The notes: a model not told the origin generated them from the letters alone. Positions 25,896 through 35,207 are shown, counted from the stretch's first letter. The stretch is DNA of 64,000 nucleotides from an uncultured Porphyromonadaceae bacterium (GCA_947175265.1 CAMWMD010000005.1:1-64000); one strand, 5' to 3'. Program-made: numbers and translations.

Positions 25896-27995
25896 ATGAT
25901 GAAAATACTGATGACACTTCTCATGTCGGCTGCCACCCTATCGGCGGCAGCCGTCGACATATCCTCTCCTGACGGTGCGTTACGCCTAAACGTCGATGTG
26001 GATGCCGCCGGAACACCGGTGTATTCTCTCGACTATAAGGGGAAACAACTCGTCGCTCCCGGCAAACTCGGCCTGAGTGCCGACGAGACACGCTTCACCG
26101 ACGGATTCCGTATCGTGGGTATGGACACCGTAACTGTCGACCGCACTTGGAAGCCGGTTTGGGGAGAGTATGACAAGGTGCGCGACCATTTCCGCGAACT
26201 TGCACTCCACCTCCGTGCCGAGAATCCCGACAGGGAATTGATTCTGCGTTTCAGGGTATTCAACGACGGCCTCGGCTTCCGATATGAACTCCCCGTGCAG
26301 AAGGGATCAAACTACCTGACTCTGCGCGATGAACTGACCGAGTTCAATTTCACCGGCGACCATAAACTTTACTGCATACCCGGCGACTATGATACCGACG
26401 AATATCTTTGGTCGGAGACCTCTTTCAGCGCTCTTCCGCAGGCTTTGGGCAACTATCGCCGCCATTCGGAGGCTCAACGCACCGGGGGGACGACCATACA
26501 GACTCCCATGCTGATGAAGACGGCTGACCCCGTCTACGTCAATATCCATGAGGCGGCTCTCGACGGATACCCCGCCATGCTCCTCGATGTGGACACTGAG
26601 AAGAATGCAATGTCGGCTCATCTTGTGCCCGACCGTCTCGGGGTGAGCGCATATCTCCAGCTACCGTTCAATACTCCGTGGCGCACTCTTATTGTCAGCG
26701 ATGATGCGCGTGACATCCTTGCCTCCCAGCTTGTGCTCAATCTCAACGAGCCTTGCAAGATTGAGGATACATCCTGGATCAAACCGATGAAATTCATGGG
26801 AGTATGGTGGGAGATGTTCACCGGAAACCAAAAGACGTGGGCTTATTCCGACGATTATCTCGCAAAACCGGGTGTGACCGATTACTCTAAACTCAAGCCC
26901 AACGGACGGCATCCGGCGAATACAGAGAATGTGAAGAAGTATATTGATTTCGCCGCCGACAACGGTATTGACGGGGTGCTCGTGGAAGGCTGGAACGAAG
27001 GCTGGGAAGACTGGGCAAGTTTCCGCAAGAACCGCCAGTTCCTCTTCGATAAGCCATATCCCGACTTTGACCTCCCCTACCTCCGCGATTATGCCAAGGA
27101 GAAAGGTGTGAAACTGATTATGCACCATGAGACAGCCGCGAATGCTGCTGACTATGAACTGCAACTTGACCGTGCCTTCCAATTCATGAAGGATAACAAC
27201 TATGATGCGGTGAAAACAGGGTATGTGGGTGCCATAATACCTCGCTCGGAGCATCACACTTCCCAGTGGATGGTCGATCATGCGCGCCACGTCATTGAGC
27301 GTGCCGCCGACTATAAGATAATGGTTGACAGCCATGAGGCTCCCCGTCCTACCGGACTTTGCCGCACATATCCCAACTGGTTGGCTCAGGAATCGGCGCG
27401 CGGTGGTGAGTTCGAGTCGATGGGTGGCAATCCCCCTTCACACACCTGCATGTTGCCGTTCACCCGCTTGAAAGGTGGCCCTATGGACTATACACCCGGA
27501 CTTTTCGAGACCCGGATGAGTTATTACAATGAGGGTAAGGATTCCCAGGCCGGCACTACGCTTGCCCGCCAGTTGGCACTCTATCTCACGATGCCCTCGC
27601 CGATGCAGATGGCCTGCGACCTCCCTGAGAATTATCAGCGGTTTCCGGATGCCTTCCAGTTCATAAAGGATGTTCCCGTAGATTGGTCTGACTCGAAATA
27701 TCTTGAGGCGGAGCCAAACCGCTACATCACCGTGGCGCGGCGTGACAAGAACAGCGACGACTGGTTTGTCGGGGCAATCACCGACGAGAATCCCCGAACG
27801 GCCACCATCGACCTCAGTTTCCTCCCCAAAGGTGAGAAATTTGAGGCCACCATCTACGAGGATGCCCCCGACGCTCACTGGAAAGATAATCCCCAGGCAT
27901 ACCGTATCCGCAAAGTTGAGGTCGATTCCCGCAAGAAACTTAAGCAGCCCCTTGCAGCCGGGGGCGGGGCAGCCATAATGCTCCGTAAGAAGTAA
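25896..27995 (+). CDS. GH97 alpha-glucosidase (SusB-like, inverting type)
   Basis: About 699 residues; the ORF-track start is a TTG, and the ATG at 25896 gives a clean signal peptide (MMKILMTLLMSAATLSAAA). The N-terminal beta-sandwich is followed by the barrel with VEGWNEGWEDW, LIMHHETAANAADYE and MVDSHEAPRPTG. The Glu residues in HHE and DSHE are the ones that mark inverting GH97 enzymes such as SusB; retaining members carry Asp instead. It is periplasmic and trims imported malto-oligosaccharides to glucose. It lies 67 bases after the GH13 gene and is last in the locus. Confidence 0.93.
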   Translation: MMKILMTLLMSAATLSAAAVDISSPDGALRLNVDVDAAGTPVYSLDYKGKQLVAPGKLGLSADETRFTDGFRIVGMDTVTVDRTWKPVWGEYDKVRDHFRELALHLRAENPDRELILRFRVFNDGLGFRYELPVQKGSNYLTLRDELTEFNFTGDHKLYCIPGDYDTDEYLWSETSFSALPQALGNYRRHSEAQRTGGTTIQTPMLMKTADPVYVNIHEAALDGYPAMLLDVDTEKNAMSAHLVPDRLGVSAYLQLPFNTPWRTLIVSDDARDILASQLVLNLNEPCKIEDTSWIKPMKFMGVWWEMFTGNQKTWAYSDDYLAKPGVTDYSKLKPNGRHPANTENVKKYIDFAADNGIDGVLVEGWNEGWEDWASFRKNRQFLFDKPYPDFDLPYLRDYAKEKGVKLIMHHETAANAADYELQLDRAFQFMKDNNYDAVKTGYVGAIIPRSEHHTSQWMVDHARHVIERAADYKIMVDSHEAPRPTGLCRTYPNWLAQESARGGEFESMGGNPPSHTCMLPFTRLKGGPMDYTPGLFETRMSYYNEGKDSQAGTTLARQLALYLTMPSPMQMACDLPENYQRFPDAFQFIKDVPVDWSDSKYLEAEPNRYITVARRDKNSDDWFVGAITDENPRTATIDLSFLPKGEKFEATIYEDAPDAHWKDNPQAYRIRKVEVDSRKKLKQPLAAGGGAAIMLRKK

Positions 27996-28022
27996 GCCGT
28001 CAAATCCAAAGGCAATAAAATT

Positions 28023-28072
28023 GATAATGGGTGTGAATCAAATGAATAAAGTTTTGATTCGCACCCATTATC
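28023..28072. terminator. Convergent hairpin terminator
   Basis: A 20-bp stem with a single mismatch (GATAATGGGTGTGAATCAAA and its near-complement) surrounds a 10-base loop. It lies between the convergent GH97 gene and the RiPP operon and marks the left edge of the AT-rich island. Confidence 0.7.
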
Positions 28073-28095
28073 CATCTCCGCCATCAAGCCTCCAC

Positions 28096-28299
28096 TCATA
28101 AAATGAAATGCCTAAAGATTGATTCTCCGTTTGAATATGGATAAGGCAATAGGCATACGACAGCGAGAAGAGCAATAAATACGATTGCTATTATAACTGT
28201 TCCCCATCGCACTAAGGAAGGGGGAATTTCTCCGATGAGCTTACGGACTTTTTCTGAGCGAAGCTCAATCTTATCATGAGCATTGTTGGTAGTTTCCAT
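28096..28299 (-). CDS. 67-residue membrane protein resembling the HlyD N-terminus
   Basis: The sequence begins with a polar stretch (IELRSEKVRKLIGEIPPSLVRWG), then one membrane helix (TVIIAIVFIALLAVVCLL), PYPY, and it stops 12 residues later. The first 55 residues look like the N-terminus of Bacteroidetes HlyD/membrane-fusion proteins that partner C39 ABC exporters, but the coiled-coil and barrel parts are absent and no continuation is found in any frame. It is the last gene of the RiPP operon, 2 bases after the ABC exporter. It is either a true small exporter partner or a truncated fusion protein. Confidence 0.65.
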   Translation of the reverse strand: METTNNAHDKIELRSEKVRKLIGEIPPSLVRWGTVIIAIVFIALLAVVCLLPYPYSNGESIFRHFIL

Positions 28300-28301
28300 T
28301 T

Positions 28302-30488
28302 TTAGTTACCGAGTTCAAGTTGATTTTTTATGAGGTTGTAATATGCACCTTTCTTATCGATGAGAGAGGTGTGATTGCCGGTTTCCACAACTCGGCCTCC
28401 ATCAAGCACGATAATCTGATCAGCGTTTTTGACGGTTGATAGACGATGGGCTACGACTACGACTGTACGCCCTTTGTAAAACTCTTCGAGATTTTCCACT
28501 ATGGCTCTCTCATTCTTGGCATCGAGGGCATTTGTCGCTTCATCAAGAAAGATAAAGTCAGGATTCTTATAGACAGCGCGGGCTATGAGAATACGCTGCT
28601 TTTGTCCTTGGCTTAATCCGATACCGTCACGTCCTATCAAGGTATTGTATTTTAATGGCAACCCCATTATATAGTCATGAATATTTGCTATCCGGGCGGC
28701 TTTTTCAAGACGAGTCACGTCAATATCGCCATCATCTACAGCAATGTTTCTGGCAATGGATTCAGAGAAAATTACTCCATCCTGCATGACAACTCCACAA
28801 TGACGTCGCCACCATTTAAGATTGTATTCATTTAAATTTTTTCCGGCAACGAATATTGAACCGGACCTAATCGGATAATATCCAAGCATAAGTTTTATAA
28901 GAGTAGTCTTTCCACTTCCCGATGCCCCGACTATAGCTGTAACTTTCCCTTCCGGTATATTGAAAGCCACGTTTTCAAGAGTCTTATTGATAGCATGCGG
29001 ATCATACTTGAAATCAATATGGTCAATACATATTGATTTTTGGGATTTGAAAGATACTGCCTGATTATCATTCGACTCCTCGTTTTCCCCCTCATGAATC
29101 TCATTTATGCGTTCAAGAGAGATCTTTACATCCTGTAAGGAGTAAATGAATGACATCAAATGCTCTACCGGTGAGTTTAATTGCCCTATTATATACTGCA
29201 CTGCAAGCATTGAACCAAGAGTCATGTTCCCGTTTATAACCGCAGTTGCTGCCAGCACTGTGATTATTATGTTTTTAACTTCATTTATAAAAATACATCC
29301 AGCCTCTTGAGATTGTTGTAATTTTAATGCCTTAAGTTGAACTGAGAATAAGTCTGTTTGAGTGTTTTCCCAATCCCATCGCCGACGTTGTTCGCAGTTT
29401 TGAAGCTTTATTTCTTGCATGGATGTAATAAACTCGTATGTTTTATTTTGATTTATAGCTTGTTGCTCAAAAATTTCATAATCAAGTATTTTTCTTTTAT
29501 TAAGAAATTTAGCCATCCATGCACCATAGAGGAGGCTACCTAAAATGAAGACTCCAAATATTAATCTATCATAGATGAATAGAACAATGCCAAAAACTAT
29601 GAAACTTAGCATTGTAAACATTGCACCTAAGGTCTGACTGGTCAAAAAAGTTTGCACTCGATTATGATCTGCCATTCGCTGCATTAAATCACCCATCAAC
29701 TTTGTATCAAAAAATGACATGGGTAATTTTAACAATTTTATAAAAAAATCACTGACAAGAGAGACGTTTATTCGTATTGAAATATGTAACAATAGCCATC
29801 TACGAATAAAATCCGTAGCAGTTCTTCCTATAACTATTGCGAGCTCTCCTAATAGAATCAGCCAAATTAAGCCGATATCCTCATGTCGAATACCTATGTC
29901 TACAATTGATTGAGTCAAGAAAGGCAGGATAAGTTGAAGAATACATCCGAGCAATAGTCCACATAGAATTTGAAGGAAGTACCGTCTATATTGATAAAAA
30001 TAACTATATAGAAATTTGAATGATTTAGTATTTTGAGATTGCTCTTCTTTAATAGTTCCGAAGTTCTCCGTTTTATTAAAAAACACAGCAATACCCATTT
30101 CCTCTCCATTCGATGTGGTGCTAATCCAGTGTTGCTTAAATTCTTCCTCGGAGTAAGTTATAAATCCTTTCCCGGGATCAGCGATATAATATTTTCGATG
30201 TCTGATTTTATATAAAACTACAAAGTGATTTTGGTCCCAATGCAACACGCAAATTGTGTTTAGTTCGGACAATTTTTTTATATTTATTCTAGTCGCTAAC
30301 GATGATAAACCTATTTTCTCAGAGGCATCACGTAAGCCTAGAAGGGAGACTCCTTCATTCGTGGGAAAACAAATCTTGGATAATGTCTCTAAAGAGTACC
30401 TTTCTCCATAGTATGAACAAACCATTGCTAGACAAGCAACTCCACACTGCATGTAATCATGCTGTTTATAAAAGACTATTTGCCTCAT
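28302..30488 (-). CDS. C39 peptidase-containing ABC exporter (peptidase/ATPase PCAT)
   Basis: 728 residues. The N-terminal C39 cysteine protease has the Cys in DYMQCGVACLAMV near residue 15, His in LHWDQNHFVV near 91 and Asp in IADPGKG near 107. A six-helix membrane domain spans about 160-440, then the ATPase: Walker A GASGSGKTT, signature LSQGQKQR, Walker B FIFLDEATNALD and the H-loop VVAHRLST. It should remove the double-glycine leader of the peptide encoded at 34908-35093 and export the product across the inner membrane. It is preceded 5 bases away by the receptor gene in the same operon. Confidence 0.93.
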   Translation of the reverse strand: MRQIVFYKQHDYMQCGVACLAMVCSYYGERYSLETLSKICFPTNEGVSLLGLRDASEKIGLSSLATRINIKKLSELNTICVLHWDQNHFVVLYKIRHRKYYIADPGKGFITYSEEEFKQHWISTTSNGEEMGIAVFFNKTENFGTIKEEQSQNTKSFKFLYSYFYQYRRYFLQILCGLLLGCILQLILPFLTQSIVDIGIRHEDIGLIWLILLGELAIVIGRTATDFIRRWLLLHISIRINVSLVSDFFIKLLKLPMSFFDTKLMGDLMQRMADHNRVQTFLTSQTLGAMFTMLSFIVFGIVLFIYDRLIFGVFILGSLLYGAWMAKFLNKRKILDYEIFEQQAINQNKTYEFITSMQEIKLQNCEQRRRWDWENTQTDLFSVQLKALKLQQSQEAGCIFINEVKNIIITVLAATAVINGNMTLGSMLAVQYIIGQLNSPVEHLMSFIYSLQDVKISLERINEIHEGENEESNDNQAVSFKSQKSICIDHIDFKYDPHAINKTLENVAFNIPEGKVTAIVGASGSGKTTLIKLMLGYYPIRSGSIFVAGKNLNEYNLKWWRRHCGVVMQDGVIFSESIARNIAVDDGDIDVTRLEKAARIANIHDYIMGLPLKYNTLIGRDGIGLSQGQKQRILIARAVYKNPDFIFLDEATNALDAKNERAIVENLEEFYKGRTVVVVAHRLSTVKNADQIIVLDGGRVVETGNHTSLIDKKGAYYNLIKNQLELGN

Positions 30489-30493
30489 AATTA

Positions 30494-32848
30494 TTAGAAA
30501 GTCCCGTTATCAATGTCAATGTTATTTAGTTTTTTATTGAAATGACTATTTTTCCCTCGAGAAAAATTCCAACTAAATCCTATAACAACCATGGATCGAT
30601 TATCATTTATCCATGAGTTACAAATATGTTTAACTAAATTATTATTCAATATTTGTTCTCTGTATTTTGCTTTCGTTAGGAACCATTGACAACTTGCACT
30701 GATTCTTATATTCTTATATTGAAAATAAGAATTTAACGAGCTTATATTTTCATCTGAAATTAGGTTTGACCCAGAAATTTGATCTGTAGGAATATTACAT
30801 TTATAACTTATTCCCCAATTTTGACTGTTATAGGCCAATTGTATAAATGTAGGTAAATATAGGTTCCTTGTTACCTGTCCTTCATTATTTATAAGCCTTT
30901 GTTCAAGAGCCATACTGATGACTCTTAAATTTACTTTATCAGATAGAAAGCTAAGTTTTCCTGAAAATATTCCACCGTATTGAATGAAATTTTTAGCGTT
31001 GCTATCTTTAGCTATTATATATTCTTGTTTATTAATCATTTCAGAGGTATAAAATAGGTCTATAGGACTAGAGTCTAAATTATAAGTAACCCCTAATGTC
31101 ATATCAAAAATATCTCCCAAATATCTGTATCCTAATATATTAGTATAACTAATACCCGATTTAAGATCGGGATTTCCAGTATGTATTAAATGAGAGGTTA
31201 CATATTCGGCATTATCACTAAGTTGAGTTAATGTTGGTATGATAGGATAAGATTTTGCATTAAAAGATATATGATGCTTTCCTTTAAGTGCCCAATCCAT
31301 GACTATCTGAGGTGTAACATAAAATTTACTATAATTAGATTCGCTTGTCGAAGATTTTAACAATGTTCCCCCTATGCTAACTCGATACATGATTTTATGA
31401 AAAACGCCTGAGTATTCTCCATATATATAGTTGGAAAAATAATTTGATTTATATTTAGACTCAGTATAGTTTGTAAGTATATTCTTACCTTTTGCTGAGG
31501 CTTGGTTAAAGGTACTCTTATATCCAATTGAAAAAGAATTAAGTCCCAGTCGTTTAGTATAGAATAATTCCCCTATCAATGACATTTTAGAGGTTTCTCT
31601 ATTCATGTTATCATTAAATGATGAGGAATTATTGTTAGCAAAAATCTCCTCTGCAGAACTATGTAAATCTCCCTTAAAATAAGTTGCAACGATGTTACCG
31701 GCCAATTCAGAGTCGTTTTTTAATTTTTTTGATATATATAAATCTAAAGATGGTCTGAAGTAATTAGAGTTTGTTTTTTTGTTCCCTACACCTGTATTAT
31801 TAATGTCATCTTCTTGAATAATAATATTACTTGTTGAATTATCAAACTTGTTTTCAAATTCAGGTTTAATTGTAGCTTGAAAGGAAATTCTATTTGGGTC
31901 AGAGTATATATATTTAATCTCTGGGATATGAGTTGTGTATCCGAATTGATTATGAGATTTTGACTCATAATCAATGGTATTCTTTTTGAAGTAATAGGAA
32001 TAATCTTCATTTAAGAATCTATCTCGATAATTTCGGTAATTAATTTGATAATTTATAACAAACTGATTTTTACCATAAATAGCCCTTAGAAAAATATTGT
32101 CATTAAAGAAACCTGCTGTTATGGCATGGGAGATGTCTATTCCACCGTTTAGGCCATTGTCTAAAGTTTTGGTAACAACATTAATTACGGCGGTTGTATT
32201 TGAATACCGGGCAGACGGTATGGTGTAATATTCTACATATTTAATTTTATTTGCCGGAATACTTTTTAAGTCTGTTATGGATGAATTAATTCCATTTATT
32301 AGAATGCCAACATTTCCTCCGGATAATTTGGATAAATTACCGGAGATGGGATCTATTGTTAAATCACTGATATTTTCTAATAAGTCAGCAGAATGTCTGG
32401 CTCTTGAGCATTGCTCAGAGGTGAATCTGTATTTTGTGTGATCTGCATATACCGTGTTGCGATTGGCTGTGACAACAACCTCATTCAAGTTTTTTGCATC
32501 TGTTGCCATTGTAAAATTGCGCACAATAGTATTGCTACCAGATGGCATTCTAAGAGTAATTATTGATTTATTATCAATATATCCTATATACGAGATTTTA
32601 ATTGTATATTTTCCCGGAGCCAAGTTATCTATTATGTACAAACCTTTTAAGTCGGTTAAAGCACCTGTAATTGGTGTGATTGAATCGTTGGATGCAAATA
32701 TCGTAATATTAGCAAATTGAAGAGGCTCATTGCTTCCTTCAATTTTTCCTTTCAAGGTTATTTGTGAATAACCTTGAAAGGAATTTATTATGAATGAGAA
32801 AATTAATACTATTAATCTTAAAGTTTTAACAGACATATCGCAACACAT
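30494..32848 (-). CDS. TonB-dependent-receptor-like outer-membrane protein of the RiPP operon
   Basis: 784 residues (a start at MSVKTLRL, four codons in, is also possible). There is a signal peptide, a carboxypeptidase-like domain (LKGKIEGSNEPLQFANITIF), a plug (VGILINGINSSITDLKSIPANKIKYVEYY) and a large barrel of the outer-membrane beta-barrel family. Codon use is strikingly AT-rich compared with the other receptors in the window. Being inside the peptide operon, it may pass the mature peptide, or a cofactor bound by it, across the outer membrane. Its start overlaps the preceding stop by 1 base. Confidence 0.85.
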   Translation of the reverse strand: MCCDMSVKTLRLIVLIFSFIINSFQGYSQITLKGKIEGSNEPLQFANITIFASNDSITPITGALTDLKGLYIIDNLAPGKYTIKISYIGYIDNKSIITLRMPSGSNTIVRNFTMATDAKNLNEVVVTANRNTVYADHTKYRFTSEQCSRARHSADLLENISDLTIDPISGNLSKLSGGNVGILINGINSSITDLKSIPANKIKYVEYYTIPSARYSNTTAVINVVTKTLDNGLNGGIDISHAITAGFFNDNIFLRAIYGKNQFVINYQINYRNYRDRFLNEDYSYYFKKNTIDYESKSHNQFGYTTHIPEIKYIYSDPNRISFQATIKPEFENKFDNSTSNIIIQEDDINNTGVGNKKTNSNYFRPSLDLYISKKLKNDSELAGNIVATYFKGDLHSSAEEIFANNNSSSFNDNMNRETSKMSLIGELFYTKRLGLNSFSIGYKSTFNQASAKGKNILTNYTESKYKSNYFSNYIYGEYSGVFHKIMYRVSIGGTLLKSSTSESNYSKFYVTPQIVMDWALKGKHHISFNAKSYPIIPTLTQLSDNAEYVTSHLIHTGNPDLKSGISYTNILGYRYLGDIFDMTLGVTYNLDSSPIDLFYTSEMINKQEYIIAKDSNAKNFIQYGGIFSGKLSFLSDKVNLRVISMALEQRLINNEGQVTRNLYLPTFIQLAYNSQNWGISYKCNIPTDQISGSNLISDENISSLNSYFQYKNIRISASCQWFLTKAKYREQILNNNLVKHICNSWINDNRSMVVIGFSWNFSRGKNSHFNKKLNNIDIDNGTF

Positions 32849-33567
32849 TATTTGTTGATAAAGAAAGAGCTTTCACTAAGCCAATAATCAGGTTTATTAG
32901 CCTGTGAACCAATTGTAAGTGTAATGTCTATAGCTTTTCCATATAAAGGGTTCTCTTTTGTATCATATACAGTGATCTTTTCAATTACATTCGCAGGAAT
33001 TTGATTGAATGCTGACGTTTTCTCCGACCCAACGACATTCCCGTTTATACAGAATAAGACACCACGTTCATCTGTTGTAAACCATCCATCATCGTCATGG
33101 TTTATGCTTTCAAGTGAGAGAAGTATATCATTAAGATTAGATGCTGTAGCGGGGAGATTTTCTTTTGAGAGAACTTGATTCTCATAACGTATGGGGCTGC
33201 CTTTCAGCTTTATGCGGATATTTGTAGTCGCATTCCCGGAAAATGGTTTGTTGTCCCAAATTTCAGGAATAGGAGTAATTTGGAGTTTACGAACATAAGA
33301 ATTTGGAGATTCTACTACTATATAGTAACTCTTGGTATGATCGTATGGCTTTATAGTATAGTTACCCATTGGTCCGCATACGGCAAAGTATGCAAGATTT
33401 TTTAGAGTACTGTCGGAATATAGTTTTACTGTAGAGAAAGGCACTACTGTTTGTGTTGAGTCCATTTCACTATATATGGTCCCATTTATCCAGATATTGG
33501 ACTGACTGAACAATGGCATTGAACTTATGAACATAAATGCCATTATGATAATCTTAGATAGCTTCAT
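32848..33567 (-). CDS. Secreted plug-like protein without a barrel
   Basis: 239 residues with a signal peptide (ending SMPLFSQ), a carboxypeptidase-like domain (IWINGTIYSEMD...VPFSTVKLYSDS) and a segment that mirrors a receptor plug (NDILLSLESI, then GVLFCINGNVVGSEKTSAFNQIPANVIEKITVYD). It then ends without any barrel. It overlaps the radical SAM gene by 14 bases and the receptor gene by 1 base, so the three are translated together. It may be a stand-alone plug or periplasmic partner of the receptor. Confidence 0.7.
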   Translation of the reverse strand: MKLSKIIIMAFMFISSMPLFSQSNIWINGTIYSEMDSTQTVVPFSTVKLYSDSTLKNLAYFAVCGPMGNYTIKPYDHTKSYYIVVESPNSYVRKLQITPIPEIWDNKPFSGNATTNIRIKLKGSPIRYENQVLSKENLPATASNLNDILLSLESINHDDDGWFTTDERGVLFCINGNVVGSEKTSAFNQIPANVIEKITVYDTKENPLYGKAIDITLTIGSQANKPDYWLSESSFFINK

Positions 33568-34837
33568 TTCTTTTAGCGATTATTTTTTGTTTTAGATTTA
33601 GAAGAATCATATTTTCTTTGCTTATTGAATCCTTAAAAGGACATTCAATTGAATTTATATCTGTCGCTTCTATGAGTTGCTGGGAACATATTCCCGGACA
33701 ACAAGGGAGTAGAGAACAGTCTAGACATTTCTGAGGTATTTGGGCAGATAGACGATGATTTATTTTAGATGTATTCCATTCAATATAACCATCAGAGTTT
33801 AAGATGCCTTCAGGATTCTCTTTTGTGAAGTCTCTTGCAGTGCATTTGAAAACTTTACCATCATAATTAATGACGGCATGGTTATAGTTGTCTGCATAAC
33901 AAGATTCAAACTTTTGGGCAAGTCTAAAAGTGTTTACTATGAAATTTCGATTATTTATTCGTTCTATTGCATGGAAGAGATTGGCATAATCTTCTTTAGT
34001 TGCTGAATATTGCCATATTCTATGCAATGAGATGAATGTTCTTTTTCTATTTAAGAAATCCAGATCTTCAATTAGGTTGTCTATCTTGGCAAGAACTCTA
34101 TTGTCATAGTTTATTCTAATTGTGAAATAGAATTCTGCATCCACGCTATTGAATAGTTTTAACCCATCAATGATTTTCTTATAAGAGCCCTCATTGGTGA
34201 TTTTTGATTTATATGTGCGGACAGAATTGTGCATGTCTTCGTCACCATCAATCGTTATTTGAAAACGAGTTGGAAATGACTTAAGCAACTCTGCATATCT
34301 CTCATGCAAGAAAGTTCCGTTGGTTACGAAGGTAAGATTAACTTTATATCCGAACTCATCTGATAATGATTTCACTCCGTCTAAAAGTTTCTTGATGGCA
34401 CGATAGTTCATCATAGGTTCTCCTCCAAAGAAAGACAGTTCTAGAACCTCAAAAGGTTCAGTTGTGGTTTTTATCTTTAGATGCTCAAGGATAGTGTCAA
34501 CTAAACTTAAGGTAAGAAACGACTTCCTGAGATGGGTCTCATAACAATACCAACAACCTAGATTACATTCCAGAGTTGTATTGATTATTAAATTATAAAT
34601 ACGGTTAGAATGCTTCCTAGTGAAGAAAAATGATTTTACCAGATTTTTCTCACAAACGTCATCATTAACTAAAAAGCCCTTATCTAAAAGTGTTTGTGTT
34701 ACTGATGAGAAAGCGTCTCTACAATCAAGTACCGACTTTATTTCTTGATTGATGAATATGAACTGATTAGTCAGAGAATTGAAAATCAGTTCTCGCCCAT
34801 CTAAGTTTAAGTGGTGATTATAAATACTTGGTTTCAT
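33554..34837 (-). CDS. Radical SAM/SPASM peptide maturase
   Basis: 427 residues. The first 85 residues are PqqD/RRE-like (LIFNSLTNQFIFINQEI, TLLDKGFLVND) and could bind the leader peptide. The radical SAM motif CNLGCWYC near residue 91 binds the first 4Fe-4S cluster, followed by GGEPMMN. The C-terminal SPASM domain holds further cysteines (CTARDF, CLDCSLLPCCPGIC, ECPF). It belongs with the maturases of Bacteroidales double-glycine RiPP systems. The predicted product is a thioether or carbon-linked crosslink in the precursor at 34908-35093; the exact chemistry cannot be told. Confidence 0.9.
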   Translation of the reverse strand: MKPSIYNHHLNLDGRELIFNSLTNQFIFINQEIKSVLDCRDAFSSVTQTLLDKGFLVNDDVCEKNLVKSFFFTRKHSNRIYNLIINTTLECNLGCWYCYETHLRKSFLTLSLVDTILEHLKIKTTTEPFEVLELSFFGGEPMMNYRAIKKLLDGVKSLSDEFGYKVNLTFVTNGTFLHERYAELLKSFPTRFQITIDGDEDMHNSVRTYKSKITNEGSYKKIIDGLKLFNSVDAEFYFTIRINYDNRVLAKIDNLIEDLDFLNRKRTFISLHRIWQYSATKEDYANLFHAIERINNRNFIVNTFRLAQKFESCYADNYNHAVINYDGKVFKCTARDFTKENPEGILNSDGYIEWNTSKINHRLSAQIPQKCLDCSLLPCCPGICSQQLIEATDINSIECPFKDSISKENMILLNLKQKIIAKRNEAI

Positions 34838-34846
34838 AATTTTAAG

Positions 34847-34889
34847 AAAGAGACTCTACGCTCCACATAATAAGGCGTAGAGTCTCTTT
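34847..34889 (-). terminator. 15-bp perfect hairpin between precursor and maturase
   Basis: AAAGAGACTCTACGC and its exact complement enclose 13 bases. On the minus strand the hairpin follows the precursor stop by 18 bases and ends 9 bases before the maturase ATG, running into TTTCTT-like sequence. It probably acts as a leaky terminator or a processing/stability element that keeps precursor mRNA in excess. Confidence 0.7.
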
Positions 34890-34907
34890 TGCTGCACTGA
34901 TGATTGG

Positions 34908-35093
34908 TTAATTGTTTTTGGGACAGTTGCAATTATTACATGCGCAATTACCATCGATTTCTATGCCCACGAAGTCTAAGACTTCTTTGAGTACTTTGCC
35001 TAAGCCGCCTCCATTGATAGATGCTAGCTCGTTCTCAGACGACAGGATCTCAAGATCCATTTCGTCAAACTTTACAGATACTTCTGTCTTCAT
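34908..35093 (-). CDS. RiPP precursor peptide with double-glycine leader and Cys-rich core
   Basis: 61 residues. The leader ends LSSENELASINGG: Ser at -11, Glu at -8, Leu at -7, Ile at -4 and GG at -2/-1 fit the double-glycine signal cut by C39 proteases. The predicted core of 32 residues starts GLGKVLKEVLDFVGIEI, an amphipathic helix, and ends with GNCACNNCNCPKNN, where four cysteines alternate with Asn and Ala. It is encoded directly before a radical SAM/SPASM maturase and in the same operon as a C39 exporter. The Cys tail is the likely modification site. Confidence 0.85.
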   Translation of the reverse strand: MKTEVSVKFDEMDLEILSSENELASINGGGLGKVLKEVLDFVGIEIDGNCACNNCNCPKNN

Positions 35094-35207
35094 TTCATAA
35101 TGGTTTTAATTGTTTATTAAAAGGTTATAATCACTACATCCGGAAGGATGATTTTACTTTTCCGTAATGCCCGGTTTTCAGTTGAATCAATGTCTTATGG
35201 GATCTCT

